Assembly: GCA_947641575.1 (NCBI GenBank)
Contig: CANRQN010000012.1
Span: forward strand, 1 to 39,644
Length of the DNA: 39,644 nucleotides
Direction: 5' to 3'
DNA from: an uncultured Clostridium sp.
GTDB taxonomy: Bacteria; Bacillota; Clostridia; TANB77; CAG-508
Shown: positions 1 to 10,165 of the stretch, in pieces
Layout of the letters: every line of letters begins with the position of its first letter
Numbering within the stretch: the stretch's first letter is position 1
Translations under genes and position numbers: made by a program
The notes under the pieces: model-generated
What the model was told of the DNA's origin: nothing
What the model saw: the letters and a program-made list of their open reading frames with translations, nothing else
Database searches by the model: none

Positions 1-923
1 GACAAGAATATATTGGAGATACAGTTAATTTTAAATATACCATTCGTTCCTACAAAGATAAAACTAAAGTTCCTATTCCTAAAGAAGAGTGGCAAATATT
101 TAAAAATACTCATGAACCAATAATTGATGAATATACTTGGAACATTGCTCAAGAGTTAAGAAATAACAGAAAAAAGCCTACAAAATCAGGTAAGAAAAGT
201 ATATTTTCAGGATTACTATTTTGTTATGATTGTGGTAAAAAGCTATACTTTCAATCACCTGTTACTGACCTAAACGCAAAAGACCATTATAGATGTTCCA
301 GTTATAAGAAAAATATTTCTTTGTGTACTTCACACTGGATTACAGACGAAATATTGCAAAGCCTTGTTTTAGAAAATATACAAAAAGTAGTTTCTTATAT
401 GAAAAACTATGAAGATTTATTTGTAAAGGAGCAGTTAGCAAAATCTTCTAAAGATGAGACAAAGCAAATTTCTAAAAATAAGAGAGAACTTGAACAAGCA
501 AAGAACAGGGTAATTGAAATTGATAACCTATTTATGCATATTTATGAAGATAATATATCTGGAAAGATAACAAATGAAAGATTTAGAAACTTATCATTTA
601 ACTATGATAAGGAACAACAGGAATTAAAAGTAAAGATTGAACAATTATCAAAAGAAATTAATAATACTGAAAAGAAAACAACTGATTTAACACAATTCAT
701 ATCTAATGTTAAGAAATATACTGAAATAACAGAACTAACACCAGAAATACTAAACGAACTTATAGAAAAAATACTAATTCATCAAGCAGAAAAGATAGAT
801 GGTAAAAAAGTTCAAGAAATAGATATATATTATAGAGGTGTTGGCATAATTTCTTTTCCAGTTAGTCTTGAAGATATGACAATGGTAATTGAAAAAATGT
901 TAAATAAAAGAATATCAGCTTAA
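1..923 (+). CDS. Serine recombinase, 5'-truncated by the window edge
   Basis: The frame is open from base 3, so only the C-terminal ~306 residues of a large serine recombinase (transposon resolvase/integrase type) are visible; the catalytic domain lies outside the window. Visible order: the recombinase domain (residues like VPIPKEEWQIF and the HEPIIDEYTW stretch), a zinc-ribbon (GLLFCYDCGKKLYF followed by a C-rich RCSSYKKN...C segment), a Lys/Glu-rich coiled coil, and a C-terminal tail (LNELIEKILIHQAEK, IDIYYRGVG) typical of Tn1549/TnpX-like recombinases. The family cuts and rejoins att sites of conjugative or mobilisable elements. It is followed by a hairpin terminator at 936-981. No in-frame CGG occurs in this part. 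It lies convergent with recombinase A. Confidence 0.85.
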   Translation, partial: QEYIGDTVNFKYTIRSYKDKTKVPIPKEEWQIFKNTHEPIIDEYTWNIAQELRNNRKKPTKSGKKSIFSGLLFCYDCGKKLYFQSPVTDLNAKDHYRCSSYKKNISLCTSHWITDEILQSLVLENIQKVVSYMKNYEDLFVKEQLAKSSKDETKQISKNKRELEQAKNRVIEIDNLFMHIYEDNISGKITNERFRNLSFNYDKEQQELKVKIEQLSKEINNTEKKTTDLTQFISNVKKYTEITELTPEILNELIEKILIHQAEKIDGKKVQEIDIYYRGVGIISFPVSLEDMTMVIEKMLNKRISA

Positions 924-935
924 ACAAGCTATTTT

Positions 936-981
936 ATAGGGAGAACATTTTAGTGTACTTAACTAAAGCGTTCTCCCCTAT
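936..981 (+). terminator. Hairpin terminator after the first recombinase
   Basis: Inverted repeat ATAGGGAGAAC / GTTCTCCCCTAT with a ~23-nt loop, 12 nt after the stop codon. There is no clean U-run, so it may also act as a mobile-element end structure. Confidence 0.5.
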
Positions 982-1025
982 GAGTTTCGTCATACTAACA
1001 AAACTCAGGGGGCTCTGCGAGGCTT

Positions 1026-1148
1026 TATCGACGCATTATTTTATAAAAAAATCTCTCATTTTTTATAAAATAATATAATAAAAATTGATACAATTTTTAT
1101 CATTTTTGCGTCGATATTCGTATAAAATTTTGCAAATTTTATACGAAT
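1026..1148. repeat. Nested palindrome cluster between two recombinase genes
   Basis: The outer arms TATCGACGCA (1026-1035) and TGCGTCGATA (1107-1116) pair perfectly. They enclose two further perfect hairpins: a 16-bp A/T stem 1036-1051 / 1059-1074, and ATAAAAATTG / CAATTTTTAT (1078-1100). Directly next to it is a third, 15-bp stem 1116-1130 / 1134-1148 around ATTCGTATAAAATTT. The result is a cruciform-like or multi-branched RNA structure. It could be an element end, a MITE or the shared 3' end of the two convergent recombinase genes. The rest of the 924-1226 gap holds only the terminator above and a short TGAGTTT...AAACTCA hairpin (981-1007). Confidence 0.6.
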
Positions 1149-1226
1149 TTTTAGCTTGCCTTCGCTCGTTCTTTTACTCGAATTTCGCCTACTATTCGAT
1201 TACTTTCTGGTATAGGAAATCTCTTA

Positions 1227-2988
<1,762 letters not shown>

Positions 2989-3046
2989 CTAGGAATTTTG
3001 AAGAATATTCCTTTGTATATTCCTATCTGCTTTTTGATAAAACAAA

Positions 3047-3084
3047 AAAGGTATCAGATAGTTTTGTAGCTAACCGATACCTTT
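3047..3084 (-). terminator. Rho-independent terminator
   Basis: Stem AAAGGTATC (3047-3055) / GATACCTTT (3076-3084). On the minus strand it is followed by TTTTTTG, so it ends transcripts of the small gene at 3168-3440. Confidence 0.7.
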
Positions 3085-3167
3085 ATATAAATTTCATTAA
3101 GTCATCATTTCTCTTATTATATCTCATTATTTATTTTTAAATGTGCTAATGAAATCATAAAAATATA

Positions 3168-3440
3168 TCAATTATCTACTATGTAATCTCTCAATTTAGA
3201 GAGTGGATACTTATTCGTCAAATCTCCAATGTAGAAGTAATCTAAATCATTGAAGAATAGGAATAACTTATCCTTTATAATTGCTCTATGTGGTTCTACA
3301 TAGGCTATGTTAGTCTTTTCGATAATTCTAAGATTACCTTCTATAATCTCAGGGGAGACATTCGCAAAGGAACACGCCCACGAAATCTTAGAGTGTAAAT
3401 CGTTAGTTATTATGATTTTCTTCTTTATTATTCTAAGCAT
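3168..3440 (-). CDS. Hypothetical protein, 90 aa
   Basis: Not recognised. I place the start at ATG 3440 because AGGAGG sits at 3451-3456, 10 nt upstream; a longer reading to 3467 has no ribosome-binding site. The product begins MLRIIKKKIIITNDLHSK and is Ile/Lys rich with no evident membrane segment or catalytic motif. It lies upstream of recombinase A in the same direction, separated by a terminator, so it is probably mobile-element cargo or an immunity/regulatory protein. No in-frame CGG. Confidence 0.55.
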   Translation of the reverse strand: MLRIIKKKIIITNDLHSKISWACSFANVSPEIIEGNLRIIEKTNIAYVEPHRAIIKDKLFLFFNDLDYFYIGDLTNKYPLSKLRDYIVDN

Positions 3441-3589
3441 AACACAAAAATCCTCCTTTTTTACCAATATTAGTCAAAAAAAGTTCCAACCCATAAGAGT
3501 TGGAATTAGATTTTTGTGTTCGTCATTTTATTGTAATCTTAAACCTCAGTTATATCAAACGTTACAAAAAGTTCGACGAAACTTTCCTT

Positions 3590-3666
3590 TGGTAGCGAAG
3601 GAGGGAATCGAACCCACGACACTGCGGGTATGAACCGCATGCTCTAGCCAACTGAGCTACTTCGCC
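3590..3666 (-). tRNA. tRNA-Met (CAT), elongator type
   Basis: On the minus strand the sequence runs GGCGAAGTAGCTCAGTTGG, an anticodon arm TGCGG-TTCATAC-CCGCA giving anticodon CAT, a T-arm with TTCGATT, and a 3' ACCA encoded in the DNA (3590-3593). The 7-bp acceptor stem GGCGAAG/CTTCGCT has one G-U pair. The 5' G start and cloverleaf resemble elongator Met rather than initiator tRNA. tRNA-Ile2 (CAT with lysidine) cannot be excluded from the anticodon alone. Confidence 0.92.
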
Positions 3667-3740
3667 ATAAATATTACTTTAATATTATAAATGCATAATT
3701 ACAATTTGTCAATAAAAAATACAAAAATAAAGTAAAAACT

Positions 3741-3899
3741 TTATTTTTTATTCTCTTTAGGAATAACAATCTTTTTATCAGTTTTCTTATTAATTTTAGG
3801 TCTGCTAACAGGAATATGTCTAGAAACAGGAGAAATATCTAAATTTTCACCATTACCAGAAACAACCTCAATTTTTTTCTTACCACAATTAGAACTCAT
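3741..3899 (-). CDS. Small hypothetical protein, 52 aa
   Basis: Short ORF starting ATG 3899 with AGGAGG at 3905-3910 (5-nt spacing) and ending TAA at 3741. The product starts MSSNCGKKKIEVVSGNG and is basic, with ISPVSRHIPVSRPK in the middle and a Lys-rich tail; no membrane segment. It is transcribed divergently from tyrS. The strong Shine-Dalgarno and ordered composition argue for a real gene. Function unknown. Confidence 0.6.
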   Translation of the reverse strand: MSSNCGKKKIEVVSGNGENLDISPVSRHIPVSRPKINKKTDKKIVIPKENKK

Positions 3900-3967
3900 A
3901 AAAACCTCCTAAATATTGGATATCTAAATAATAACACAAAACATATAAAAAATCAAGTAACTCTACC

Positions 3968-3996
3968 TTTACTTTTTCAAAAAAAAATTGTATAAT
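3968..3996 (+). promoter_or_regulatory. Sigma-A-type promoter for tyrS
   Basis: TTTACT (3968-3973), 17-nt spacer, TATAAT (3991-3996), 37 nt before the tyrS start. No T-box leader fits in so short a 5' region, which is unusual for a clostridial aminoacyl-tRNA synthetase gene. Confidence 0.6.
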
Positions 3997-4033
3997 AAAT
4001 AAATCCAAATAGGGAAGGGGAATATATTAGAAA

Positions 4034-5248
4034 ATGGCAGATATATTAAAAGAATTAGAAGAAAGAGGATATGTAGAACAATTGACACATGAAAAAGAGA
4101 TGAGAGAATTATTAAATAAAGAAAGTGTTAGATTTTATATAGGAATAGATCCAACAGCAGACAGCTTACACATTGGTCACTTTGTTGCATTAATGGTAGC
4201 TTCGAGATTACAAAAAGCAGGACATAAACCAATAATATTAATGGGTGGAGGAACAGCAAATATAGGAGACCCATCAGGAAAAACAGATATGAGAAAAATG
4301 ATGACAAAGGAAACAATAGAAAATAATGTAGCATGTATAAAAAAACAAGCAGAAAGATTTATATCATTTGAGGGAGAAAATGCAGCAATAATAGTAAACA
4401 ATGCAGACTGGTTATTAAACTTAAATTACATAGATTTCATGAGGGATATAGGAAAACTTTTCTCAGTAAACAAAATGTTAGCAGCAGAATGCTATAAAGC
4501 ACGATTAGAAACGGGATTAACCTTTTTTGAAATGGGATATATGCTAATGCAAAGCTATGATTTCCTATATTTACATGATAAATATAATTGCAAAATCCAA
4601 ATAGGAGGAAATGACCAATGGTCTAATATAATAGGAGGAGTAGAACTAATTAGAAAAGTTGGAGCAGATGACTCATATGGACTAACATTTAAGCTACTTA
4701 CAACAGCAGAGGGTAAAAAAATGGGAAAAACAGAAAAAGGGGCATTGTGGCTAAATAAAGAAAGAACTTCACCATATGAATTTTATCAATATTGGAGAAA
4801 TATTGGAGATACAGAAGTAAGAAAAGTTCTAAACATCTTAACATTTTTGACTAATGAAGAAATAGAAAGACTAGCATCTTTAAAAGACGAGAATATAAAT
4901 GAAGCCAAAAAGGTTGCTGCATTTGAAATAACCAAATTAATCCATGGAGAAGAAGAAGCTTTAAAAGCAGAAGAGACAGCAAAAGCATTATTTGAAGGAC
5001 AGGGAAACTTAGAAAACATGCCAAGTACAAAACTAGAAAATACAGATATATCACTTGTAGATGCAATAGTACTTACAAAAATTGCACCATCAAAAGGGCA
5101 AGCAAAAACACTAATAGAGCAAGGTGGAATATCATTAAATGATGAGAAAATTACAGATACAATCTATAAATTATCAGAAGAAGACTTTAAAGAAGGTGCT
5201 GCAATTTTGAAAAAAGGTAAAAAAATATATCACAAATTGGAAAAATAG
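4034..5248 (+). CDS. tyrS: Tyrosyl-tRNA synthetase
   Basis: Class I aminoacyl-tRNA synthetase charging tRNA-Tyr, 404 aa, the usual length for the bacterial TyrS-1 type. Seen: the HIGH signature as [10 protein letters not shown] near residue 45, the tyrosine-binding region ([14 protein letters not shown]), GGNDQWSNI, the KMSKS equivalent [13 protein letters not shown] near residue 230, and an S4 RNA-binding domain at the C-terminus ([17 protein letters not shown]). Start ATG with GGGAAGGGG upstream. The frame is intact and CGG occurs only out of phase (ACG GGA at 4511-4516). It is followed by secG. Confidence 0.96.
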   Translation: MADILKELEERGYVEQLTHEKEMRELLNKESVRFYIGIDPTADSLHIGHFVALMVASRLQKAGHKPIILMGGGTANIGDPSGKTDMRKMMTKETIENNVACIKKQAERFISFEGENAAIIVNNADWLLNLNYIDFMRDIGKLFSVNKMLAAECYKARLETGLTFFEMGYMLMQSYDFLYLHDKYNCKIQIGGNDQWSNIIGGVELIRKVGADDSYGLTFKLLTTAEGKKMGKTEKGALWLNKERTSPYEFYQYWRNIGDTEVRKVLNILTFLTNEEIERLASLKDENINEAKKVAAFEITKLIHGEEEALKAEETAKALFEGQGNLENMPSTKLENTDISLVDAIVLTKIAPSKGQAKTLIEQGGISLNDEKITDTIYKLSEEDFKEGAAILKKGKKIYHKLEK

Positions 5249-5317
5249 TTGCAATTTAAAAGCAAATATGATAAAATATATTCTGCATTTGTAATGCAAG
5301 GAGGAAAGATAGAAGAC

Positions 5318-5563
5318 ATGGAAATTATAAAAAATATATTATTAGTTATATATATTATAGTAACATTTGTATTAATAATACTTACATTAATACAAACAAA
5401 AGATTCAGAGGGAGCATCAAGTACAATAACAGGTTCAAGTACAAACAATTTCTATAATCAAAATAAAGGAAGAACCAAAGAAGGAAAAATGAAAAGATGG
5501 ACAATTGGACTTGGAATCGCTTTTGCAGTCCTTGCAGTTGCACTTTCAATTTTTTATATTTAA
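5318..5563 (+). CDS. secG: Preprotein translocase subunit SecG
   Basis: 81-aa membrane protein with two hydrophobic helices (LLVIYIIVTFVLIILTLI and WTIGLGIAFAVLAVALSIFYI) joined by a polar loop containing SEGASSTITGSS, the standard SecG topology. It assists SecYE during protein export. I start at ATG 5318 because AAGGAGGAAAG lies just upstream; the longer frame from 5249 has no start signal. It follows tyrS by 69 nt and ends before a strong terminator. Confidence 0.92.
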   Translation: MEIIKNILLVIYIIVTFVLIILTLIQTKDSEGASSTITGSSTNNFYNQNKGRTKEGKMKRWTIGLGIAFAVLAVALSIFYI

Positions 5564-5582
5564 GATGGTAATTAAAAAATAT

Positions 5583-5625
5583 AAAGATAGAGGAACTTAT
5601 GATTTAGCTTCCTCTATCTTTTGTT
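5583..5625 (+). terminator. Rho-independent terminator after secG
   Basis: Perfect 13-bp stem AAAGATAGAGGAA (5583-5595) / TTCCTCTATCTTT (5609-5621), followed by TTG. Confidence 0.85.
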
Positions 5626-5656
5626 AAAATTAGCCTGTGTAAAAGGAGAAAAAACA

Positions 5657-5920
5657 ATGTCTAGCGATATATTTATAACTAATGAAGAAAGAATAATATT
5701 AGACTTACATGATATGCAAGAAGACGAAGCTAGATTTTATCTAGAAAGAGCAATAGATACAGCAGAACCAAAAATAAAAGAAATCGTTGTAGTACATGGG
5801 TATAGAAAAGGACAAACAATACTAAACATGGTACGAAAAGAATTTAAACACAAAAGAATAGAAAGAAAAGAAATACCATATAATAAAGGCGTAACACTTA
5901 TTTATTTGAAAAAAATATAA
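5657..5920 (+). CDS. Smr-domain protein, 87 aa
   Basis: Stand-alone Smr (small MutS-related) domain, a putative nucleic-acid endonuclease/binding fold otherwise found at the MutS2 C-terminus. Motifs: LDLHDM near residue 18, then EAxxYLERAI, IVVVHGYRKGQ (the HGxGxG-like loop) and the terminal VTLIYLKK strand. Start ATG 5657 follows AAAAGGAGAA. It sits just upstream of the sigG promoter. Confidence 0.85.
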   Translation: MSSDIFITNEERIILDLHDMQEDEARFYLERAIDTAEPKIKEIVVVHGYRKGQTILNMVRKEFKHKRIERKEIPYNKGVTLIYLKKI

Positions 5921-5925
5921 TGATA

Positions 5926-5955
5926 GCATAAAAATTACCTCTTTTGGAAATAATG
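5926..5955 (+). promoter_or_regulatory. Sigma-F/sigma-G-type promoter for sigG
   Basis: GCATA (5926-5930), 15-nt spacer, GGAAATAATG (5946-5955). This matches the forespore consensus GYATA-N15-GGnnAnAnTR at every fixed position. Transcription of sigG by sigma F is established in Bacillus and Clostridium, so the site is where it should be, 37 nt before the start. Confidence 0.72.
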
Positions 5956-5991
5956 AAGATAACAGAATTATTTCCAAAGGGGGGCTTTTAT

Positions 5992-6766
5992 TTGATAAAA
6001 AAGGTTGAAATATGTGGCGTGAACACATCAAAATTACCTGTACTATCAAATGAAGAAAAAAACGAACTATTTAAGAGGATAAAAGAAGGAGACGAAACAG
6101 CAAGAGAAGAATTTATAAATGGAAATTTAAGATTAGTTTTAAGTGTAATACAAAGATTTGGAGGAAGACGGAGAAAGTTCAGATGACTTATTCCAAGTTG
6201 GATGTATTGGACTTATTAAAGCAATAGACAACTTTGACACAACGCTAAATGTACAATTCTCAACTTATGCAGTACCTATGATAATAGGAGAAGTAAGAAG
6301 ATATTTAAGAGATAATAATCCAATTAGAGTAAGTAGATCAGTAAGAGACTTAGCGTATAAAGCAATGCAGATGAAAGAAAAATTAACAAAAGAAGAAGGA
6401 AAAGAGCCAAGCATAGATATGATAGCTAAAAAACTTGGTGCAGATAGAGAAGAAGTAGCATTAAGCTTTGATGCAATACAAGACCCAATATCACTTCAGG
6501 AGCCGGTTTATAAAGATGGAACAGAGAATATGTTTGTAATGGATCAAGTAAGTGATAACAAAAATACAGACGAAAAATGGGCAGAAAACTTAACTATAGC
6601 AGAAGCAATGAAAAAATTAAACAAAAGAGAAAAATATATAATAACAAAAAGATTTTTTGACGGAAGAACACAAATGGAAGTAGCAGATGAAATAGGAATA
6701 TCACAAGCACAAGTATCAAGGCTAGAAAAAACAGCAATACAAAGAATAAAAAAGAGTTATAAATAA
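5992..6766 (+). CDS. sigG: RNA polymerase sigma-G factor, one +1 frameshift at CGG
   Basis: Late forespore sigma factor, 257 aa after frame repair (usual length ~260). Start TTG at 5992 with AAAGGGGGG upstream; the N-terminus KKVEICGVNTSKLPVL is the SigG signature. Region 2 follows (NGNLRLVLSVIQRF). At the in-frame CGG with C at 6169 the zero frame runs to a stop a few codons on. Skipping C gives GESSDDLFQVGCIGLIKA, the invariant sigma-70 region 2 core, then regions 3 and 4 (SQAQVSRLEKTAIQRIK at the end). A sporulation-essential factor with a frame break at a conserved Gly is strong evidence that the break is bypassed. Confidence 0.93.
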
Positions 6767-6787
6767 AGAACTTGTATAATTCCCAAG

Positions 6788-6814
6788 CCCCCATGCATAA
6801 AATAGCATAGGGGG
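6788..6814 (+). promoter_or_regulatory. Hairpin that pairs the ylmC ribosome-binding site
   Basis: CCCCCATGC (6788-6796) can pair with GCATAGGGGG (6805-6814) across an 8-nt loop. The right arm contains the AGGGGG Shine-Dalgarno of the ylmC start at 6822. There is no U-run, so translational control fits better than termination. Confidence 0.5.
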
Positions 6815-6821
6815 TATTAAT

Positions 6822-6950
6822 ATGGGAACAAAAGGCTTAGACTTTAAGCACAAAGAAGTAATAAATATAACAGATGGAAGAAGGCTACGGTTATGTACAA
6901 GATGTAACAGCAGACTTAGAATCAGGCATAATTACATCTATAATGGTGCC
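6822..6950 (+). pseudogene. ylmC: ylmC/ymxH 5' part, split by a 10-kb element (also a CGG shift)
   Basis: PRC-barrel sporulation protein of the YlmC/YmxH family, found next to sigG in many spore formers. The first 22 residues (KHKEVINITDGRRL) lead to an in-frame CGG (C at 6888). Skipping it gives GYVQDVTADLESGI and ITSIMVP, the family pattern. At 6950 the gene is cut by attL and reads TGA TAG. The missing 3' end lies at 16970-17075. Joined, the two parts give ~77 aa, the normal length. The gene is probably inactive while the element is integrated. Zero-frame reading past 6950 enters recombinase coding sequence. Confidence 0.85.
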
Positions 6951-6964
6951 TTGATAGAGAATAG
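6933..6964 (+). mobile_element. attL of the 10-kb element
   Basis: Left junction. TCTATAATGGTGCC aligns with TCTATCATTGTACC at attR (11 of 14 positions); the crossover is at the shared GT (6946-6947) or CC (6949-6950). Left of it is ylmC sequence; right of it (TTGATAGAGAAT) is half of attP. Confidence 0.75.
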
Positions 6965-7094
6965 ATATAGTAGGTTTGAATTTGAGAGGGAACAGGTACG
7001 AAAAGGCTATACAACAATGCAGGGAGAAAAAAGGACAGGCTATGTGGTGAGAGATGAGTTTGTATATGAGGTAGAGTGTAAGGTGGAGATGTGA
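6951..7094 (+). other. Alternative 3' exon of recombinase B (used only in the circular element)
   Basis: After attL one frame stays open for 47 codons to TGA at 7092-7094, starting LIENRYSRFEFEREQ. It is in the same phase relative to the crossover as the recombinase B frame at attR. In the circular form the recombinase would read ...HCT-LIENRYSR... and gain this tail; in the integrated form it ends REQQ using ylmC bases. Confidence 0.65.
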
Positions 7095-7275
7095 AGAATA
7101 ATATAAACTGCAAGAAATTGTTGCAAGTTCAAAGTATTTTGGCAATAAGTATTGAAAAATCATAAAAAATATAGTAATATATACATAGATTAAATCAAGA
7201 AAGTTTAAAATCTATGTATATTTCTATACATAAATAATCCATTTATAAATTTGAGAAAACAAGGATGTGAAGTTT

Positions 7276-7872
7276 ATGGACATTGATGATTTTTCTAATC
7301 GTGAAAAAGAGTTAGAACGAGTGAATGATAGGAAATCTAAAAATGAAATAGCAGAATTTACAAAAGAACTTACTAAATATTTATTGGCTGCTGGAGGAGT
7401 AGGAATTGTAGCAAAAGGAATATCAGAAGTATTTGTTAAAAATAAAGAGCTAACATATTGTGTTATATCAGGAGTAGATGAGAACGGTGAAGTATATGTT
7501 GTAGCACAAAATGGAACAGGAGCAGGAAAGCATTTTAAGCTAGAAGAAATGCCAAGTGGTATAACAGAAGGTACAATATTAAGAGAAAGATTTGGAAAAT
7601 TTGTAATAGATGAAAAAGCTACTAAAAAATCTATAGATGAATTGAATATAGCAGAGATGAAAACGCAAAAACTTTTAAAAGAATATAGAACAGAGGGAGT
7701 GGATTATTTAGTAACAGAGCTAGGAGATGATTACGTTACTCTAAAGAATTGCAAAACAGGATTAGAGTTTCCTTGTAGTGAGCTTGGAAAAGACGTATTT
7801 GAGGTTATACATGAAGGGGTAATGCTTACATGTAAAAATGGAGAGTATATTGTAAAAGATAAATTGAAATAG
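7276..7872 (+). CDS. Hypothetical protein, DUF3006-like domain
   Basis: 198 aa. I start at ATG 7276 because AAGGA lies 10 nt upstream; a GTG at 7267 is too close to it. A Gly-rich hydrophobic stretch (YLLAAGGVGIVAKGISEVF) near residues 33-51 is followed by two repeats of a small beta-type domain: CVISGVDENGEVYVVAQ...ITEGTILRERFGKFVIDE and later DYVTLKNCKTGLEFPCSEL. The first resembles DUF3006, a domain that often neighbours ComEC-type metallo-beta-lactamase proteins, as here (41 nt before the next gene). Function unknown; probably works with that protein. Confidence 0.6.
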   Translation: MDIDDFSNREKELERVNDRKSKNEIAEFTKELTKYLLAAGGVGIVAKGISEVFVKNKELTYCVISGVDENGEVYVVAQNGTGAGKHFKLEEMPSGITEGTILRERFGKFVIDEKATKKSIDELNIAEMKTQKLLKEYRTEGVDYLVTELGDDYVTLKNCKTGLEFPCSELGKDVFEVIHEGVMLTCKNGEYIVKDKLK

Positions 7873-7913
7873 TAGAAATTTTAATATATAATTTATAATG
7901 TTAGGAGTAATTT

Positions 7914-8790
7914 ATGAAAGAAAAAACGTATTTAAAGAAGATATTTGGAGCTTTGTTCGTAATGGCAATATTTTTACTATTATGTTTGCCATTATATTTT
8001 CAAGGCAAACCAATAATAAATATAAATGAAGATATTTTAAGAGTTTACTATTTTAATGTAGGACAAGCCGATTGTATTCTTGCTATAAATAATGGACAAA
8101 CATTACTAATAGACGGAGGAAAAGAATCGAATAGTCAAAAATTAATAGATTATATCAAGCAATTAGGAATTAAAAAGTTAGATTATGTAGTTATAACTCA
8201 TTTTGATATTGACCATATAGCAGGTTTAGACAAAATTATAAAAGAGTTTGATATAGGGAAAGTTTACATGCCAATGACAAATGAAAGAAATAAAGAAATA
8301 CAGGAACTATATGATGCGCTACAAAACAAGAAAGTAATAAATCCTAATCCACAAGATGAATTTTATTTAGGTAATGCCAAATGTACTATATTAAGTTCAG
8401 GAGATACATTACAGGTTTCTGATAATAATTCTTCGATAGTGATTCGGTTTAGATTATGGAGAAACTAAATGCTTATTTATGGGAGATGCAGAGAAGGAAG
8501 TTGAAGAAAGCAGAAAATGGGAAGACATTGATATACTAAAAGTTGCACATCATGGCTCAAATTCAAGTACTACACAAGAATTTTTAGAAGATACAAAACC
8601 AGAATATTCTATTATTTCAGTAGGAGCAAGAAATGACTATGGACATCCAGATGGTGATGTTTTGAATAGATTGAGAGATATAAATTCTGTAGTCTACAGA
8701 ACAGATTTAGATGGCACAGTTATTTTAATTACTGATGGTGAAAACTATAGATTTGAATTTGATAAAAGAAGTTTAGATGGCAATAGATGA
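7914..8790 (+). CDS. ComEC/Rec2-like metallo-beta-lactamase protein, one CGG shift
   Basis: 291 aa after repair. One N-terminal membrane segment or signal anchor (FGALFVMAIFLLLCLPLYF), then the MBL fold: YFNVGQADC, LLIDGGKES, the metal motif HFDIDHIAG, then FMGDAEKE, HHGSNSS and NDYGHPDGD. It resembles the secreted or stand-alone ComEC C-terminal domain, a putative exonuclease or hydrolase outside the membrane. The in-frame CGG (C at 8445) sits in SSIVI-[c]-GLDYGET; skipping C restores the frame. The family often has Arg there, so a different 1-nt insertion after CGG is formally possible, but the pattern matches all other sites. Terminator at 8844-8878. Confidence 0.82.
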
Positions 8791-8843
8791 ATGGTATAGG
8801 AACAACGGAATTTTATGAAAGGATTTTATAAATATTGACAAGC

Positions 8844-8878
8844 AAGAACTAAGCGTGTTAAAAGCATTAGTTCTTTTT
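8844..8878 (+). terminator. Rho-independent terminator after the MBL gene
   Basis: AAGAACTAA / TTAGTTCTT stem followed by TTTT. The whole 8791-9064 gap holds only this and the promoter below. Confidence 0.75.
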
Positions 8879-8945
8879 AAATACGATATGCAAGTACAAA
8901 TGTATATGGGTTAACAAAAAAAGTATAAAAAATTAATAAATATTA

Positions 8946-8974
8946 TGGACTTTAATTTCGATTTGTATTATAAT
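8946..8974 (+). promoter_or_regulatory. Possible promoter of the ietA-like/ietS-like operon
   Basis: TGGACT (8946-8951), 17-nt spacer, TATAAT (8969-8974), ~90 nt before the ATPase gene. The -35 match is weak. Confidence 0.4.
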
Positions 8975-9064
8975 TTAAACAAATATTAAAAAATAATACA
9001 AAATTAAATGCTGAAAAATAAATAAAAACTAAAGATAATGTATTAAAAAATGGAGGATATAAAA

Positions 9065-10162
9065 ATGGGTATAGAAAATTATGTGGCGCAGATAATAAGA
9101 GCGAGTCTAGATAACAACTTGCAAATGGTTAGAACGATATCTACTAAAATTATAAGAAATTTGAAGAATGATAATCCTCAAATTGCATCAGAAATATCAG
9201 AAGCTTTAAATTATAATGCTTCTGGATTAAGAACTGTTAAATCATTAGGATATGAATCTACACCACAAGATATGGAAAGTAAGTTAGAATTGCTAAAAAT
9301 AACTGAACCCATTGATATTGAAACACCCATATATTCTAAGGATATAGAAGATAAGATAAAAATGATAATAAATGAGAGAAAGAATATTTGTGAATTAGTT
9401 GCATTAGGATTAAAACCAACATCATCAATATTACTATATGGGAAACCAGGAGTAGGTAAAACCTTATTAGCTCAGTATTTGTCTGGAATATTAAATATCA
9501 AATTTGCAGTATTAGATATGTCTTCAGCGATTTCTAGCTATTTAGGAAAGACTGGAAAAAATTTAAAGAAGGCGATTGATTATGCTAAAGAACAACCTAC
9601 TGTATTATTGCTTGACGAATTTGATGCTATTGCTAAAAGAAGAGATGATACAAGTGATTTAGGAGAATTAAAAAGAGTAGTGAATATTTTGCTAAAAGAG
9701 TTAGAAGACTGGCCAGAAAATTCAATATTAATTGCTGCAACTAATCACCCAGAACTATTAGATAATGCAATTTGGAGAAGATTTGATATATCAATAAATA
9801 TTCCAATGCCAGATGAAAAAACTAGAAAGAAAATATTTATTAGTAATTTCAAAGGTACTAAATTTGAAAAAACAATAATTGAGAAATCAGATTTACTAGG
9901 AAAAATATCAATTGACATGTCAGCAGCAGATATAGCTAAAGTATGCGAAAAAGCACAAAAAAGATATGTTTTATATGATACAGAGATATTTAGAGCATTA
10001 ATAATTGAAATTGCAGATATTAATAATAAAGGAAAGGAATTTAATAAAACTTTTTGTAAAATTGCAAAAAATGAATGTGGTATGACATATAGAGAAATGG
10101 CAAAAATTCTAGATAAAAGTATATCGGCAATACAAAATTATATAAAAGAAAGAGGAAAATAG
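9065..10162 (+). CDS. ietA: AAA ATPase of an IetAS-like defence/TA pair
   Basis: 365 aa. Start ATG 9065 preceded by TGGAGGAT. N-terminal helical part, then a full AAA domain: Walker A YGKPGVGKTLLAQYLS (~residue 126), Walker B VLLLDEFDAIAKR, sensor 1 LIAATNHPELLD, arginine finger AIWRRFDISI. The C-terminus (TYREMAKILDKSISAIQNYIKE) looks like a small helix-turn-helix. The next gene, 3 nt on, is a subtilisin-like protease. This ATPase-subtilase pairing is IetAS, first described as a plasmid-stabilising pair on an Agrobacterium Ti plasmid and later as an anti-phage system. In the pair the ATPase is thought to restrain or direct the protease. Assignment is by architecture only. Confidence 0.75.
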   Translation: MGIENYVAQIIRASLDNNLQMVRTISTKIIRNLKNDNPQIASEISEALNYNASGLRTVKSLGYESTPQDMESKLELLKITEPIDIETPIYSKDIEDKIKMIINERKNICELVALGLKPTSSILLYGKPGVGKTLLAQYLSGILNIKFAVLDMSSAISSYLGKTGKNLKKAIDYAKEQPTVLLLDEFDAIAKRRDDTSDLGELKRVVNILLKELEDWPENSILIAATNHPELLDNAIWRRFDISINIPMPDEKTRKKIFISNFKGTKFEKTIIEKSDLLGKISIDMSAADIAKVCEKAQKRYVLYDTEIFRALIIEIADINNKGKEFNKTFCKIAKNECGMTYREMAKILDKSISAIQNYIKERGK

Positions 10163-10165
10163 AAT

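Noticed and set aside
3307..3633. Plus-strand ORF ending in RRNFPLVAKEGIEPTTLRV.
   Set aside because: It runs into the antisense of tRNA-Met; this ending is a typical spurious translation of a tRNA 3' half, and it overlaps the better-supported minus-strand gene.
5942..5978. Hairpin TTTGGAAATAAT/ATTATTTCCAAA as a terminator or attenuator before sigG.
   Set aside because: Its left arm coincides with the sigma-F -10 element, so it would lie mostly upstream of the transcript start; no U-run follows.
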